This document shows positions 1-9,925 of a stretch of 64,000 nt of DNA, piece by piece. Under the pieces are notes generated by a model. That model saw nothing but the letters and a program-made list of their open reading frames with translations, did not search any database and was not told where the DNA came from. Position 1 is the first letter of the stretch; each line of letters starts with the position of its first letter. The position numbers were made by a program, and so were the translations under genes. The stretch is from Halomonas sp. LBP4 (lineage in GTDB: Bacteria; Pseudomonadota; Gammaproteobacteria; Pseudomonadales; Halomonadaceae): the NCBI RefSeq assembly GCF_003202205.1, contig NZ_PDOG01000002.1, positions 573,810 to 637,809 on the forward strand, in the 5' to 3' direction.

Positions 1-720
<720 letters not shown>

Positions 721-733
721 GGGGGCGATCGCC

Positions 734-1588
734 ATGACCATGATGGAAAACCTCGAGCTGGTGTCGGCCAACAAGAGTTTCGGTGGTTGGCACAAGCGCT
801 ACCGCCACCGTTCCCGGGCGCTGGATTGCGAGATGGTGTTCGCCATCTTCCTGCCGCCCCAGGCGGAGACTCAACGCGTACCTCTGCTGTGGTGGCTCTC
901 CGGGCTGACCTGCACCGACGAGAACTTCATGCAGAAGGCCGGCGCCCACCGCCTTGCCGCGGAACTGGGCATCGCCATCGTCTGTCCGGACACCAGTCCC
1001 CGGGGGACCGACCTGCCCGGTGAGCACGACAGCTATGACTTCGGTTCGGGTGCCGGCTTCTACGTCAATGCCACCCGGGAGCCCTGGAAGCAGCACTACC
1101 GGATGTACGACTACGTGACCGAGGAGCTCCCCTCGGTGGTGCGGCAGCACTTCCCGGTCAATGGTCGTGAATCGATCAGCGGACATTCCATGGGCGGGCA
1201 CGGGGCGCTGATCATGGCCCTGCGTCGGCCCGGTCACTACCGCTCGGTGTCGGCCTTCGCCCCCGTCGTCAATCCGACCCAGTGCCCCTGGGGCCAGAAG
1301 GCCTTCTCCGGCTACCTGGGTGACGATGTCGGCAGCTGGACCCAGTACGACGCCTGCGAGCTGGTCGCCCGGGGCGCCTCGAGCCAGCCGCTGTTCATCG
1401 ACCAGGGTGAGGCGGACGACTTCCTCGAGGAGCAGCTCCGGCCCGAACGACTGGAGGCGGTCTGTGCCGAGCACGAGCATCCCCTGACGCTGCGGCGACA
1501 GCCCGGCTATGACCACAGCTACTTCTTCATCGCCTCCTTCATCGAGGACCACCTGCGCTATCATGCCGAGCGCCTGAACAAGGGCTGA
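734..1588 (+). CDS. fghA: S-formylglutathione hydrolase
   Basis: Esterase-D-family alpha/beta hydrolase of 284 residues that splits S-formylglutathione into formate and glutathione, the second step of glutathione-dependent formaldehyde oxidation. The nucleophile motif GHSMGGHGA is at about residues 150-158 (Ser152). The acid is in DQGEADDF and the base in GYDHSYFF, giving the expected Ser-Asp-His triad. WWLSGLTCTDENF near residue 60 is a family signature. The length matches the usual 275-285 residues. The ATG at 734 follows a G-rich ribosome-binding stretch just after the frmA stop; ATGs at 740 and 743 are also in frame. It would supply formate to the formate dehydrogenase at 17.9-22.8 kb. 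Confidence 0.95.
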   Translation: MTMMENLELVSANKSFGGWHKRYRHRSRALDCEMVFAIFLPPQAETQRVPLLWWLSGLTCTDENFMQKAGAHRLAAELGIAIVCPDTSPRGTDLPGEHDSYDFGSGAGFYVNATREPWKQHYRMYDYVTEELPSVVRQHFPVNGRESISGHSMGGHGALIMALRRPGHYRSVSAFAPVVNPTQCPWGQKAFSGYLGDDVGSWTQYDACELVARGASSQPLFIDQGEADDFLEEQLRPERLEAVCAEHEHPLTLRRQPGYDHSYFFIASFIEDHLRYHAERLNKG

Positions 1589-1611
1589 GCGGGTGGCGGG
1601 ATCGGGCGGTT

Positions 1612-1640
1612 CCGGCCGGCATCGCGACGGTGCCGGCCGC
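1612..1640 (+). terminator. Hairpin after frmA-fghA
   Basis: An 8-bp perfect stem, GGCCGGCA (1614-1621) with TGCCGGCC (1631-1638), lies 26 bases after the fghA stop. It has no clear T-run, so it could be a weak terminator or only an mRNA-end stabiliser. Confidence 0.4.
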
Positions 1641-1830
1641 CTTGCGATATTGCCCCGGTGACGGGGCAGCGAACGATTGTGTTTCCCCCCATCGGCGTGC
1701 AACTATCTGCGGCACTGCAGGGTGGCAGCCAGTGTCGCCGGGTCCGCCGGTCTGGCCATGACCTTCTGCAGACAACGACAACTTTGGCTTCCGTGACACC
1801 GACCCTCAAGAGGCGTCGGGGTTTGGAGGG

Positions 1831-2976
1831 ATGACGATGAAACATGCTTCTCGAGCCCCCGCTGACCATGACAGGACGCAGACCCTCGGTTTTCTCCTGC
1901 TGGACAACTTCACCCTCATTTCGCTCGCTTCCGCCATCGAGCCGCTGCGCATGGCCAACCAGCTGGCTGGCCGCGAGCTCTACCGCTGGTACACCCTGAG
2001 CGTCGACGGCGGGCCGGTCAGGGCCAGCGACGGCCTGCAGGTCACCCCGGACGTGGCGGTCACGATGCCGTTGACGCTGGACATGGTCGTCGTCTGCGGC
2101 GGTGTCGGGCCGAATCGCAGCGTACAACGCGAGCACGTGGTCTGGCTGCAGTCCCAGGCGCGGCTCTCCCGGCGGCTCGGGGCCATCTGCACCGGCAGCT
2201 GGGCCCTGGCCAAGGCCGGGCTGCTGGACGGCTACGAGACCAGCATCCACTGGGAGTGTCTGGCCGCCATGCAGGAGGCCTTTCCGCGGGTGGTGCTGAC
2301 CACCCGGCTGTTCTCCATCGACCGCGACCGGGCCTCGGCCTCGGGGGGCACCGCACCGCTCGACATGATGCTCACCCTGATCGGTCGCGACCACGGTCGG
2401 GAGCTCGCCGCCGGCATCTCGGAGATGTTCATCTGTGACCGGGTGCGCAACGAACACGACCACCAGCGGGTGCCGCTCAAGCACGTGCTCGGCACGACCC
2501 AGCCCAAGCTGCTGGAGATCGTGGCGCTCATGGAAGCCAACCTGGAAGAGCCCATCGCCCTCGACGAACTGGCCGAGTATGTGGACGTCTCCCGCCGCCA
2601 GCTGGAGCGGCTGTTCCAGAAGTACCTGCACTGCTCGCCATCGCGCTACTACCTCAAGCTGCGCCTGACCCGGGCCCGCCAGCTGCTCAAGCAGACCCCG
2701 ATGTCGATCATCGAGGTGGCCTCGGCCTGCGGTTTCGTCTCGACGCCACACTTCTCCAAGTGCTACCGGGAGTTCTTCGGCATGCCGCCCCGCGACGAGC
2801 GCCTGGGCAGCGGCACGATCGATCTCTCGCCACTGGCCCTGAAGAAGGAGGCGGCCGCGCTGTTGCAGGGCGCGGCCTTCGAAGCCGTGCCGCTGGAGCC
2901 GGTCTCCAGTGCCGTGGTCGCCCTCGACCAGGCGCGGGGCGAGCCCACCTACGCCAGCGTGCGCTTGAAGCCATGA
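1831..2976 (+). CDS. gbdR: GbdR-type AraC/GATase1 transcriptional activator of betaine catabolism
   Basis: A 381-residue regulator with an N-terminal DJ-1/PfpI (GATase1-like) ligand domain (about 20-190) and a C-terminal AraC double helix-turn-helix (about 225-325; ARQLLKQT and VASACGFVSTPHFSKCYREFFG are typical). The GATase nucleophile-elbow motif is ICTGSWALAKAGLL. In pseudomonads, GbdR senses glycine betaine and dimethylglycine and activates gbcA, gbcB, the dgc operon and sox genes; the genes around this one are exactly that regulon. The assignment to GbdR rather than another GlxA-family regulator rests on this context and on overall similarity. The C-terminus after the helix-turn-helix has an extra tail of about 50 residues. 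The first ATG at 1831 follows GGAGGG. Confidence 0.88.
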   Translation: MTMKHASRAPADHDRTQTLGFLLLDNFTLISLASAIEPLRMANQLAGRELYRWYTLSVDGGPVRASDGLQVTPDVAVTMPLTLDMVVVCGGVGPNRSVQREHVVWLQSQARLSRRLGAICTGSWALAKAGLLDGYETSIHWECLAAMQEAFPRVVLTTRLFSIDRDRASASGGTAPLDMMLTLIGRDHGRELAAGISEMFICDRVRNEHDHQRVPLKHVLGTTQPKLLEIVALMEANLEEPIALDELAEYVDVSRRQLERLFQKYLHCSPSRYYLKLRLTRARQLLKQTPMSIIEVASACGFVSTPHFSKCYREFFGMPPRDERLGSGTIDLSPLALKKEAAALLQGAAFEAVPLEPVSSAVVALDQARGEPTYASVRLKP

Positions 2977-3045
2977 GGAGGGCTTGATGCGGTTTGCCGT
3001 CGTCCAGCGGCCATCCGGCATTTCCCGTGTTGAGGCCCCGGCGTG

Positions 3046-3747
3046 ATGCCCGTTCCGTGGCGTCGGCTGGGGCGCCTGCTGGCGCTGGTGCTGCTCGGCT
3101 TCGTCGGGCTCTCGCTGCTGCTGGTGTTGCTGTTCCGGGTGCTGCCGGTATTCGGCTCCATGGTGATGGTCGAGCGCAAGGTGCAGTCCTGGGTGGCCGG
3201 TGAGCCGATGCGTATCGAGCACCAGTGGCGTGCCCGGGAGGCGCTCTCCGACCATGCCAAGCTGGCGGTGATCGCCGCCGAGGATCAGCGCTTCCCGATG
3301 CATCGTGGTTTCGACGTCGACGAGATGCGCCGCGCCTGGGAAGCCAGCCGCAACGGTAGCCGTCTGCGTGGGGCCAGCACCATCAGCCAGCAGACCGCCA
3401 AGAACCTCTTCCTGTGGACCGGTCGCAGCTGGCTGCGCAAGGGCCTGGAGGCCTGGTTCACCCTGCTGATCGAGACGCTGTGGCCCAAGGAGCGCATCCT
3501 CGAGGTCTATCTCAATATCGTCGAGTGGGACCACGGCGTCTTCGGCCTGGAGGCCGCGGCCCAGCACTACTTCGGCGTCTCGGCGGCCCAGCTCAATGCC
3601 CACCAGGCCAGCCGCCTGGCCGCCATCCTGCCCAATCCGCGGGGCTGGGACGCCGCTCGCCCCACGCCTCATGTGGACCGGCGCAGCGCCTGGATTCGCC
3701 AGCAGATGAACAACCTGGGCGGCATCGCCTACCTGGAACAGCTCTAG
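3046..3747 (+). CDS. mtgA: Monofunctional biosynthetic peptidoglycan transglycosylase
   Basis: Family GT51 glycosyltransferase that polymerises lipid II into glycan strands at the outer face of the inner membrane. A single N-terminal membrane anchor is at about residues 9-35. The catalytic glutamate is in AAEDQRF (Glu79), followed by GASTISQQTAKNLF, the RKGLEAWFT motif and ILEVYLNIVEWDHGVFG. The length of 233 residues is normal for MtgA. There is no transpeptidase domain. An in-frame GTG lies three bases upstream (3043); the ATG at 3046 is preferred, with a GAGG ribosome-binding site about 10 bases upstream. It has no functional link with the neighbouring betaine genes. Confidence 0.95.
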   Translation: MPVPWRRLGRLLALVLLGFVGLSLLLVLLFRVLPVFGSMVMVERKVQSWVAGEPMRIEHQWRAREALSDHAKLAVIAAEDQRFPMHRGFDVDEMRRAWEASRNGSRLRGASTISQQTAKNLFLWTGRSWLRKGLEAWFTLLIETLWPKERILEVYLNIVEWDHGVFGLEAAAQHYFGVSAAQLNAHQASRLAAILPNPRGWDAARPTPHVDRRSAWIRQQMNNLGGIAYLEQL

Positions 3748-3905
3748 GCTTTATCCGCAAACTGCCTGCGCTCGCCCATACGGCGTTAAAAATCAGCTTA
3801 AAATGCTCATTTACACCCACGTAAACTCCGCTTTTGCGCTGATTGTTGCCTTGTCTGGCCTTCGCTCGCCGACTTTTTCGACCAAAGCCTATCCAGCGCT
3901 ATTCT
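3748..3905. repeat. AT-rich intergenic element with long imperfect inverted repeat
   Basis: The region between mtgA and the dipeptidase-like gene is much less GC-rich than its surroundings. It contains an imperfect palindrome: AATCAGC (near 3790) pairs with GCTGATT (near 3838-3844), and inside them TCATTTAC faces GTAAACT. The remaining bases read as no convincing protein. The layout is typical of a dispersed extragenic element or a large terminator-like RNA hairpin. I infer a repeat family from its form only. Confidence 0.45.
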
Positions 3906-3910
3906 TGCTC

Positions 3911-3948
3911 ATGGCTGTCGTCGCGATCGCGACAGCCATGACGTTTTT
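3911..3948 (+). terminator. Rho-independent terminator candidate
   Basis: A perfect 10-bp stem, ATGGCTGTCG (3911-3920) with CGACAGCCAT (3930-3939), is followed within four bases by TTTTT. It lies about 160 bases after mtgA and 90 bases before the dgc operon, so it isolates the dgc operon from mtgA read-through. Confidence 0.65.
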
Positions 3949-4037
3949 GAGATTCTTCCCGTCGCTTCCAAGCGTCGGGCCGGGGTGGGCCGGGGCTATG
4001 CTGCCGGCAAGTCGAACACAACCCCGGAGCCCCCGAC

Positions 4038-5015
<978 letters not shown>

Positions 5016-5086
5016 CCGCCGACCCCACGCGATTTTTCGACACCGAACACTAGTGCCAAGAACAACGAGTTTAGAGGATAACGCCC

Positions 5087-5632
5087 GTGACCAAGATGGC
5101 CCCCGAACTGCCCATTGAAGTGGATAGCGAAACCGGCGTCTGGACCACCGATGCCCTGCCCATGCTCTATGTGCCGCGCCACTTCTTCATCAACAACCAT
5201 GTGGCCGTCGAAGAGGCGCTGGGCGCCGAGAAGTACGCCGAGATTCTCTACCACGCCGGCTACAAGAGCGCCTGGCACTGGTGCGAGAAGGAGGCCGAGT
5301 GCCATGGCCTCGAGGGCGTGGACGTCTTCGAGCATTACATGAAGCGCCTCTCCCAGCGCGGCTGGGGCCATTTCATCACCGAGGCCATCGACCTGGATGC
5401 CGGCACCTGTCGGGTGCGCCTGGAGCACAGCGCCTTCGTCTACCAACTGGGTAAGGTGGGTCGCAAGGTCGAGTACATGTTCACCGGCTGGTTCGCCGGC
5501 GCCATGGACCAGATCCTCGCCGCCCGCGGCAGTGACCTGCGTACCGTCGCCGAGCAGACCCAGAGCGCCGCCGAAGAAGGCTGCGAGGTGGGCTATTTCG
5601 AGACCAAGCCGCTGACCGGCGCCGCCCGCTAA
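5087..5632 (+). CDS. DUF5943-type protein of the dimethylglycine demethylation operon
   Basis: A 181-residue soluble protein located, as in pseudomonads, between the dipeptidase-like gene and dgcA. The second half (about 95-170: HSAFVYQLGKVGRKVEYMFTGWFAGAMDQIL, split here as HSAFVYQLGKVG and VEYMFTGWFAGAM) resembles V4R/4-vinyl-reductase small-molecule-binding folds, and a cysteine pair lies at about residues 64-72 (WCEKEAEC). Its biochemical role is not known to me. The GTG start at 5087 is preferred because AGAGG sits nine bases upstream; the ATG at 5096 is too far from it. It ends 25 bases before dgcA. Confidence 0.75.
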   Translation: MTKMAPELPIEVDSETGVWTTDALPMLYVPRHFFINNHVAVEEALGAEKYAEILYHAGYKSAWHWCEKEAECHGLEGVDVFEHYMKRLSQRGWGHFITEAIDLDAGTCRVRLEHSAFVYQLGKVGRKVEYMFTGWFAGAMDQILAARGSDLRTVAEQTQSAAEEGCEVGYFETKPLTGAAR

Positions 5633-5657
5633 GTCCCGGGAACGAGGAGAGAGAACC

Positions 5658-7730
5658 ATGGCATTCGACGCGATCTTCCAGCCGATCGAGATCGGCAAGC
5701 TCACCATCCGTAACCGGGTCGTCAGCACCGCCCACGCCGAGGTGTACGCCACCGACGGCGGCATGACCACCGACCGCTACGTCAAGTACTACGAGGAGAA
5801 GGCCAAGGGCGGCTGTGGCCTGTGCATCTGCGGTGGCTCCTCGGTGGTCTCCATCGACAGCCCCCAGGGCTGGTGGAGCTCGGTGAACCTCGCCACCGAC
5901 CGCATCATCCCGCACTTCCAGAACCTCGCCGATGCCGTGCACAAGCACGGCGGCAAGATCATGATCCAGATCACCCACATGGGGCGCCGCTCGCGCTGGG
6001 ACGGCTACGACTGGTCGACCCTGCTGTCGCCCTCCGGCATCCGCGAGCCGGTGCACCGCTCCACCTGCAAGACCATCGAGGAGGAGGAGATCTGGCGCAT
6101 CATCGGCGACTTCGCCCAGGCCGCGCGCCGGGCCAAGGAAGGCGGCCTCGACGGTGTCGAGCTGTCCGCCGTGCACCAGCACCTGATCGACCAGTTCTGG
6201 AGCCCGCGGGTCAACAAGCGCGAGGACCAGTGGGGCGGCAGCTTCGAGAACCGCATGCGCTTCGGCATGGAGGTGCTCAAGGCGGTGCGCGCCGAGGTCG
6301 GCGACGACTTCGTGGTGGGCATGCGCATCTGCGGCGACGAGTTCCACCCGGACGGCCTGTCCCACGACGACATGAAGCAGATCGCCGCCTACTACGATGC
6401 CACCGGCCAGGTGGACTTCTTCGGCGTGGTCGGTTCCGGCTGCGATACCCATAACACCCTGGCCAACGTCATTCCCAACATGTCCTACCCGCCGGAGCCC
6501 TTCCTGCACCTGGCGGCGGGCATCAAGGAAGTGGTCAGCGTGCCGGTGATCCACGCCCAGAACATCAAGGACCCCAACCAGGCCCAGCGCATCCTGGAAG
6601 GCGGTTATGTGGACCTGGTGGGCATGACCCGGGCGCATATCGCCGACCCGCACCTGATCGCCAAGATCAAGATGGGCCAGGTCGACCAGATCAAGCAGTG
6701 CGTGGGCGCCAACTACTGCATCGACCGCCAGTACCAGGGCCTCGACGTGCTGTGCATCCAGAACGCCGCCACCTCCCGCGAGTACATGGGCCTGCCGCAT
6801 ATCATCGAGAAGAGCGAAGGGCCCAAGCGCAAGGTCGTGGTGGTGGGCGGTGGCCCCGGCGGCATGGAGGCGGCTCGCGTCGCCGCCGAGCGCGGCCATG
6901 AGGTGACCCTGTTCGAGGCCGCCGAGGCCCTGGGCGGGCAGATCACCATCGCCGCCCAGGCCCCGCAGCGCGACCAGATCGCCGGCATCACCCGCTGGTA
7001 TCAGCTGGAGCTGGCGCGCCTGAACGTCGACCTGCGCCTGGGCACCCGCGCCGACGAGGCGACCCTGCTCGACCTGCGCCCGGATATCGTGGTGCTGGCC
7101 ACCGGCGGTCATCCCTTCCTGGAGCAGGATCCGCAGTGGGGCTACTCCGAGAATCCCGAGGAGAGCCTGGTGGTCAGCACCTGGGACATCCTCTCCGGCA
7201 AGGTCGCCCCGGGCAAGAACGTGCTGATCTACGACACCATCTGCGAGTTCGCCGGGCTCTCGGCGGCGGACTACCTGGCCGACAAGGGCGCCAAGGTCGA
7301 GATCGTCACCGACGACATCAAGCCCGGCGCCGCGGTGGGCGGCACCACCTTCCCGACCTACTACCGCAGCCTCTACGAGAAGGAGGTGATCATGTCCTCC
7401 GACCTGCTGCTGCATAAGGTCTACCGGGAGGGCGACGGCCTGGTGGCGGTGCTCGAGAACGAGTACACCGGTGCCCTGGAAGAGCGCGTGGTCGACCAGG
7501 TGGTGGTGGAGAACGGCGTGCGTCCCGACGAAGGGCTCTACTACGCCCTCAAGGAGCAGTCCCGCAACAAGGGGCAGGTGGACCTGGAGGCGCTCTACGC
7601 CATTCAGCCCCAGCCCTGCCTGAGCGAGGCGGGGGACGGCTTCCTGCTGTTCCGCCTGGGCGACTGCACGGCGCCGCGTAACACCCACGCGGCCATCTAC
7701 GACGCCCTGCGGATCTGCAAGGACTTCTGA
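5658..7730 (+). CDS. dgcA: Dimethylglycine demethylation protein DgcA (old-yellow-enzyme-type flavoprotein)
   Basis: A 690-residue relative of trimethylamine/dimethylamine dehydrogenases. The N-terminal half (about 1-370) is an FMN-binding TIM barrel with IQITHMGRRS, the HQHLIDQFWSP active-site loop and KQCVGANYC, the start of a cysteine cluster for a 4Fe-4S centre (C..C..C around residues 355-375). The C-terminal half is a pyridine-nucleotide-disulfide-type domain with VVVVGGGPGGMEAAR at about residue 395. With DgcB and an electron-transfer flavoprotein it demethylates dimethylglycine to sarcosine. The start follows GAGGAGAGAG. It lies in the operon upstream of dgcB. Confidence 0.93.
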   Translation: MAFDAIFQPIEIGKLTIRNRVVSTAHAEVYATDGGMTTDRYVKYYEEKAKGGCGLCICGGSSVVSIDSPQGWWSSVNLATDRIIPHFQNLADAVHKHGGKIMIQITHMGRRSRWDGYDWSTLLSPSGIREPVHRSTCKTIEEEEIWRIIGDFAQAARRAKEGGLDGVELSAVHQHLIDQFWSPRVNKREDQWGGSFENRMRFGMEVLKAVRAEVGDDFVVGMRICGDEFHPDGLSHDDMKQIAAYYDATGQVDFFGVVGSGCDTHNTLANVIPNMSYPPEPFLHLAAGIKEVVSVPVIHAQNIKDPNQAQRILEGGYVDLVGMTRAHIADPHLIAKIKMGQVDQIKQCVGANYCIDRQYQGLDVLCIQNAATSREYMGLPHIIEKSEGPKRKVVVVGGGPGGMEAARVAAERGHEVTLFEAAEALGGQITIAAQAPQRDQIAGITRWYQLELARLNVDLRLGTRADEATLLDLRPDIVVLATGGHPFLEQDPQWGYSENPEESLVVSTWDILSGKVAPGKNVLIYDTICEFAGLSAADYLADKGAKVEIVTDDIKPGAAVGGTTFPTYYRSLYEKEVIMSSDLLLHKVYREGDGLVAVLENEYTGALEERVVDQVVVENGVRPDEGLYYALKEQSRNKGQVDLEALYAIQPQPCLSEAGDGFLLFRLGDCTAPRNTHAAIYDALRICKDF

Positions 7731-7969
7731 CGGCGCTTGTCGTCCGGTGGGCGGCTCCCGGGCCGCCCGGCCATGAAACCCCGAGGGCCTGGCTTGCGGG
7801 CCAGCGATCACGACGCGGAAGGGCCTTCCCTGGCCCCCCGCGTCTCTGCCGAGTCCCTTCGGCAGGATCGCGCCGCATCGCCGGCCCCTCGGCACGGCCG
7901 CGAAGGCGCTGAGCCACCGCACTACCGGACGCCTGCCATGGCCGTACCACTATCGATGAGGTGAGTACC
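7731..7969. other. Intergenic spacer with hairpins inside the dgc operon
   Basis: 239 bases separate dgcA from dgcB, long for an operon. Two hairpins are visible: GGGCGGC (7749-7755) with GCCGCCC (7762-7768), and CTGCCGA (7846-7852) with TCGGCAG (7859-7865). Neither has a T-run. They may tune the relative expression or stability of the dgcA and dgcB mRNA segments. No gene is evident. Confidence 0.4.
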
Positions 7970-9925
7970 ATGCTCGAGACGCTCTTGCCGATCCTGATCT
8001 TCGCCGCCCTGGGCCTGGCGGTGATCGGCGCCTGGCGGCGTGTCCGCCTGTGGCGCCAGGGGCGGCCCTCCGCCGTGCCGCTGCTCAAGGGCCTGGCGGC
8101 CATGCCGCGCCGCTACCTGGTCGATCTGCACCATGTGGTGGGGCGCGACAAGGTGATGTCCAATACCCACGTGGCCACCGCCGGTGGCTTCGTGGCCGCC
8201 GCCGTGCTGATGATCCTGGTGCATGGCCTGGGCCTGGCCCAGGGCGTGCTGGGCTGGCTGCTGCTGGCGGCCAGCGCCACCATGTTCGTCGGCAGCCTGT
8301 TCGTGGCCCGGCGCCGCCGTAACCCGCCCGCGCGGCTCTCCAAGGGCCCCTGGATGCGCCTGCCCAAGAGCCTGATGGCCTTCTCCCTGAGCGTCTTCGC
8401 CATCACCCTGCCGGCGGTGGGCCTGCTGCCCGCCGACTTCGGCCACTGGCTGCTGGCGCTGCTGCTGGCCGCCGTGGTGGTCTGGGGCCTGGGCGAGATG
8501 GTCTTCGGCATGACCTGGGGCGGGCCCATGAAGCACGCCTTCGCCGGCGCCCTGCACCTGGCCTTCCACCGTCGCGCCGAGCGCTTCGGTGAGGGCAACC
8601 GCTCCACCGGCCTCAAGGCACTGGACCTGGACGACGAGGCGGCGCCGCTGGGCGTCGAGAAGCCCGCCGACTTCACCTGGAACCAGCTGCTCGGCTTCGA
8701 TGCCTGCGTGCAGTGCGGGCGTTGCGAGGCGGTGTGCCCGGCCTTCGCCGCCGGCCAGCCGCTCAACCCCAAGAAGCTGATCCAGGACATGGTGGTGGGC
8801 CTGGCCGGGGGCAGCGATGCCAACTACGCCGGCAGCCCCTACCCCGGCAAGCCGGTGGGCGAGCACCACGGCACCCCCCATGGGCCCATCGTGGCCCGTG
8901 AGGGCAAGGCCCTGGTGGACGCCGAGACCCTGTGGTCCTGCACCACCTGCCGCGCCTGCGTGGAAGAGTGCCCGATGATGATCGAGCACGTGGACGCCAT
9001 CGTCGATATGCGCCGCCACCTGACCCTGGAGCGGGGCCAGACCCCCAACAAGGGCGCCGAGGTGCTCGACAACCTGATCGCCACCGACAACCCCGGCGGC
9101 TTCGATCCGGGCGCGCGGCTGCACTGGGCGGCGGACCTCAACCTGCCGCTGATGGCCGACGTCAAGCAGGCCGAGGTGCTGCTGTGGCTGGGCGACGGGG
9201 CCTTCGATATGCGCAACCAGCGCACCCTGCGCGCCCTGGTCAAGGTGCTGCGTGCCGCCGAGGTGGAGTTCGCGGTGCTGGGCAACGAGGAGCGCGACAG
9301 CGGCGACGTGGCGCGGCGCCTGGGCGACGAGGCGACCTTCCAGTCCCTGGCCAAGCGCAATATCGCCACCCTGGCCCAGTACCGCTTCCAGCGCATCGTC
9401 ACCTGTGACCCCCACAGCTTCCATGTGCTGGGCAACGAGTACGGCGAGCTGGGCGGCCAGTACGAGGTGCGTCACCACAGCACCTTTATCGCCGAGCTCT
9501 TTGAGGCCGGCCGGCTGGCCTTCGCGCCCTGGAAGGGCGGCAATGTCACCTATCACGACCCCTGCTATCTCGGCCGCTACAACGGCGAGTACGAGGCGCC
9601 GCGCAACGTGCTCAAGGCGCTGGGCATTGAGGTCAAGGAGATGGAACGCTCCGGTTTCCGCTCGCGCTGCTGCGGCGGTGGCGGCGGGGCGCCGATCACC
9701 GATATTCCCGGCGAGCGGCGGATTCCCGATATGCGCATGAACGACGTCAAGGAGACCGGCGCCGAGCTGGTGGCGGTGGGCTGCCCCCAGTGCACCGCCA
9801 TGCTCGAGGGCGTGGTGGATGCCACCGCCGAAGTGCGCGATATCGCCGAGCTGGTGGCCGATGCCCTGGTGGCGCGTCCCGCCGCCGGCGCGACCCACCG
9901 GCCCCAGGCCGAGGAGGTGATCTGA
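7970..9925 (+). CDS. dgcB: Dimethylglycine demethylation protein DgcB (membrane iron-sulfur protein)
   Basis: A 651-residue membrane-attached electron-transfer protein. Hydrophobic segments occur near the N-terminus (LPILIFAALGLAVIGAW) and at about residues 68-105 and 135-180. Two ferredoxin-type clusters follow: CVQCGRCEAVCP (about residue 247) and CTTCRACVEECP (about 325). The C-terminal part carries heterodisulfide-reductase/GlpC-like CCG motifs (YHDPCYLGRY, RCCGGGGG, GCPQCTAML). It probably passes electrons from dimethylglycine oxidation through the ETF to quinone. The ATG at 7970 with GAGGTGAG upstream is chosen over the in-frame GTG at 7961, which lies inside that ribosome-binding site. 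Its stop overlaps the etfA start (TGATG). Confidence 0.92.
   Translation: MLETLLPILIFAALGLAVIGAWRRVRLWRQGRPSAVPLLKGLAAMPRRYLVDLHHVVGRDKVMSNTHVATAGGFVAAAVLMILVHGLGLAQGVLGWLLLAASATMFVGSLFVARRRRNPPARLSKGPWMRLPKSLMAFSLSVFAITLPAVGLLPADFGHWLLALLLAAVVVWGLGEMVFGMTWGGPMKHAFAGALHLAFHRRAERFGEGNRSTGLKALDLDDEAAPLGVEKPADFTWNQLLGFDACVQCGRCEAVCPAFAAGQPLNPKKLIQDMVVGLAGGSDANYAGSPYPGKPVGEHHGTPHGPIVAREGKALVDAETLWSCTTCRACVEECPMMIEHVDAIVDMRRHLTLERGQTPNKGAEVLDNLIATDNPGGFDPGARLHWAADLNLPLMADVKQAEVLLWLGDGAFDMRNQRTLRALVKVLRAAEVEFAVLGNEERDSGDVARRLGDEATFQSLAKRNIATLAQYRFQRIVTCDPHSFHVLGNEYGELGGQYEVRHHSTFIAELFEAGRLAFAPWKGGNVTYHDPCYLGRYNGEYEAPRNVLKALGIEVKEMERSGFRSRCCGGGGGAPITDIPGERRIPDMRMNDVKETGAELVAVGCPQCTAMLEGVVDATAEVRDIAELVADALVARPAAGATHRPQAEEVI

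Noticed and set aside
1561..3672. Long open frame on the minus strand opposite gbdR and mtgA
   Set aside because: It is a by-product of high GC content: the opposite strand carries two clearly recognisable proteins, and the antisense product is a biased Arg/Gly/His-rich sequence without domains.
5481..7922. An 813-residue minus-strand open frame over dgcA
   Set aside because: The plus strand encodes an obvious dgcA; the antisense sequence has no motif and no ribosome-binding site.
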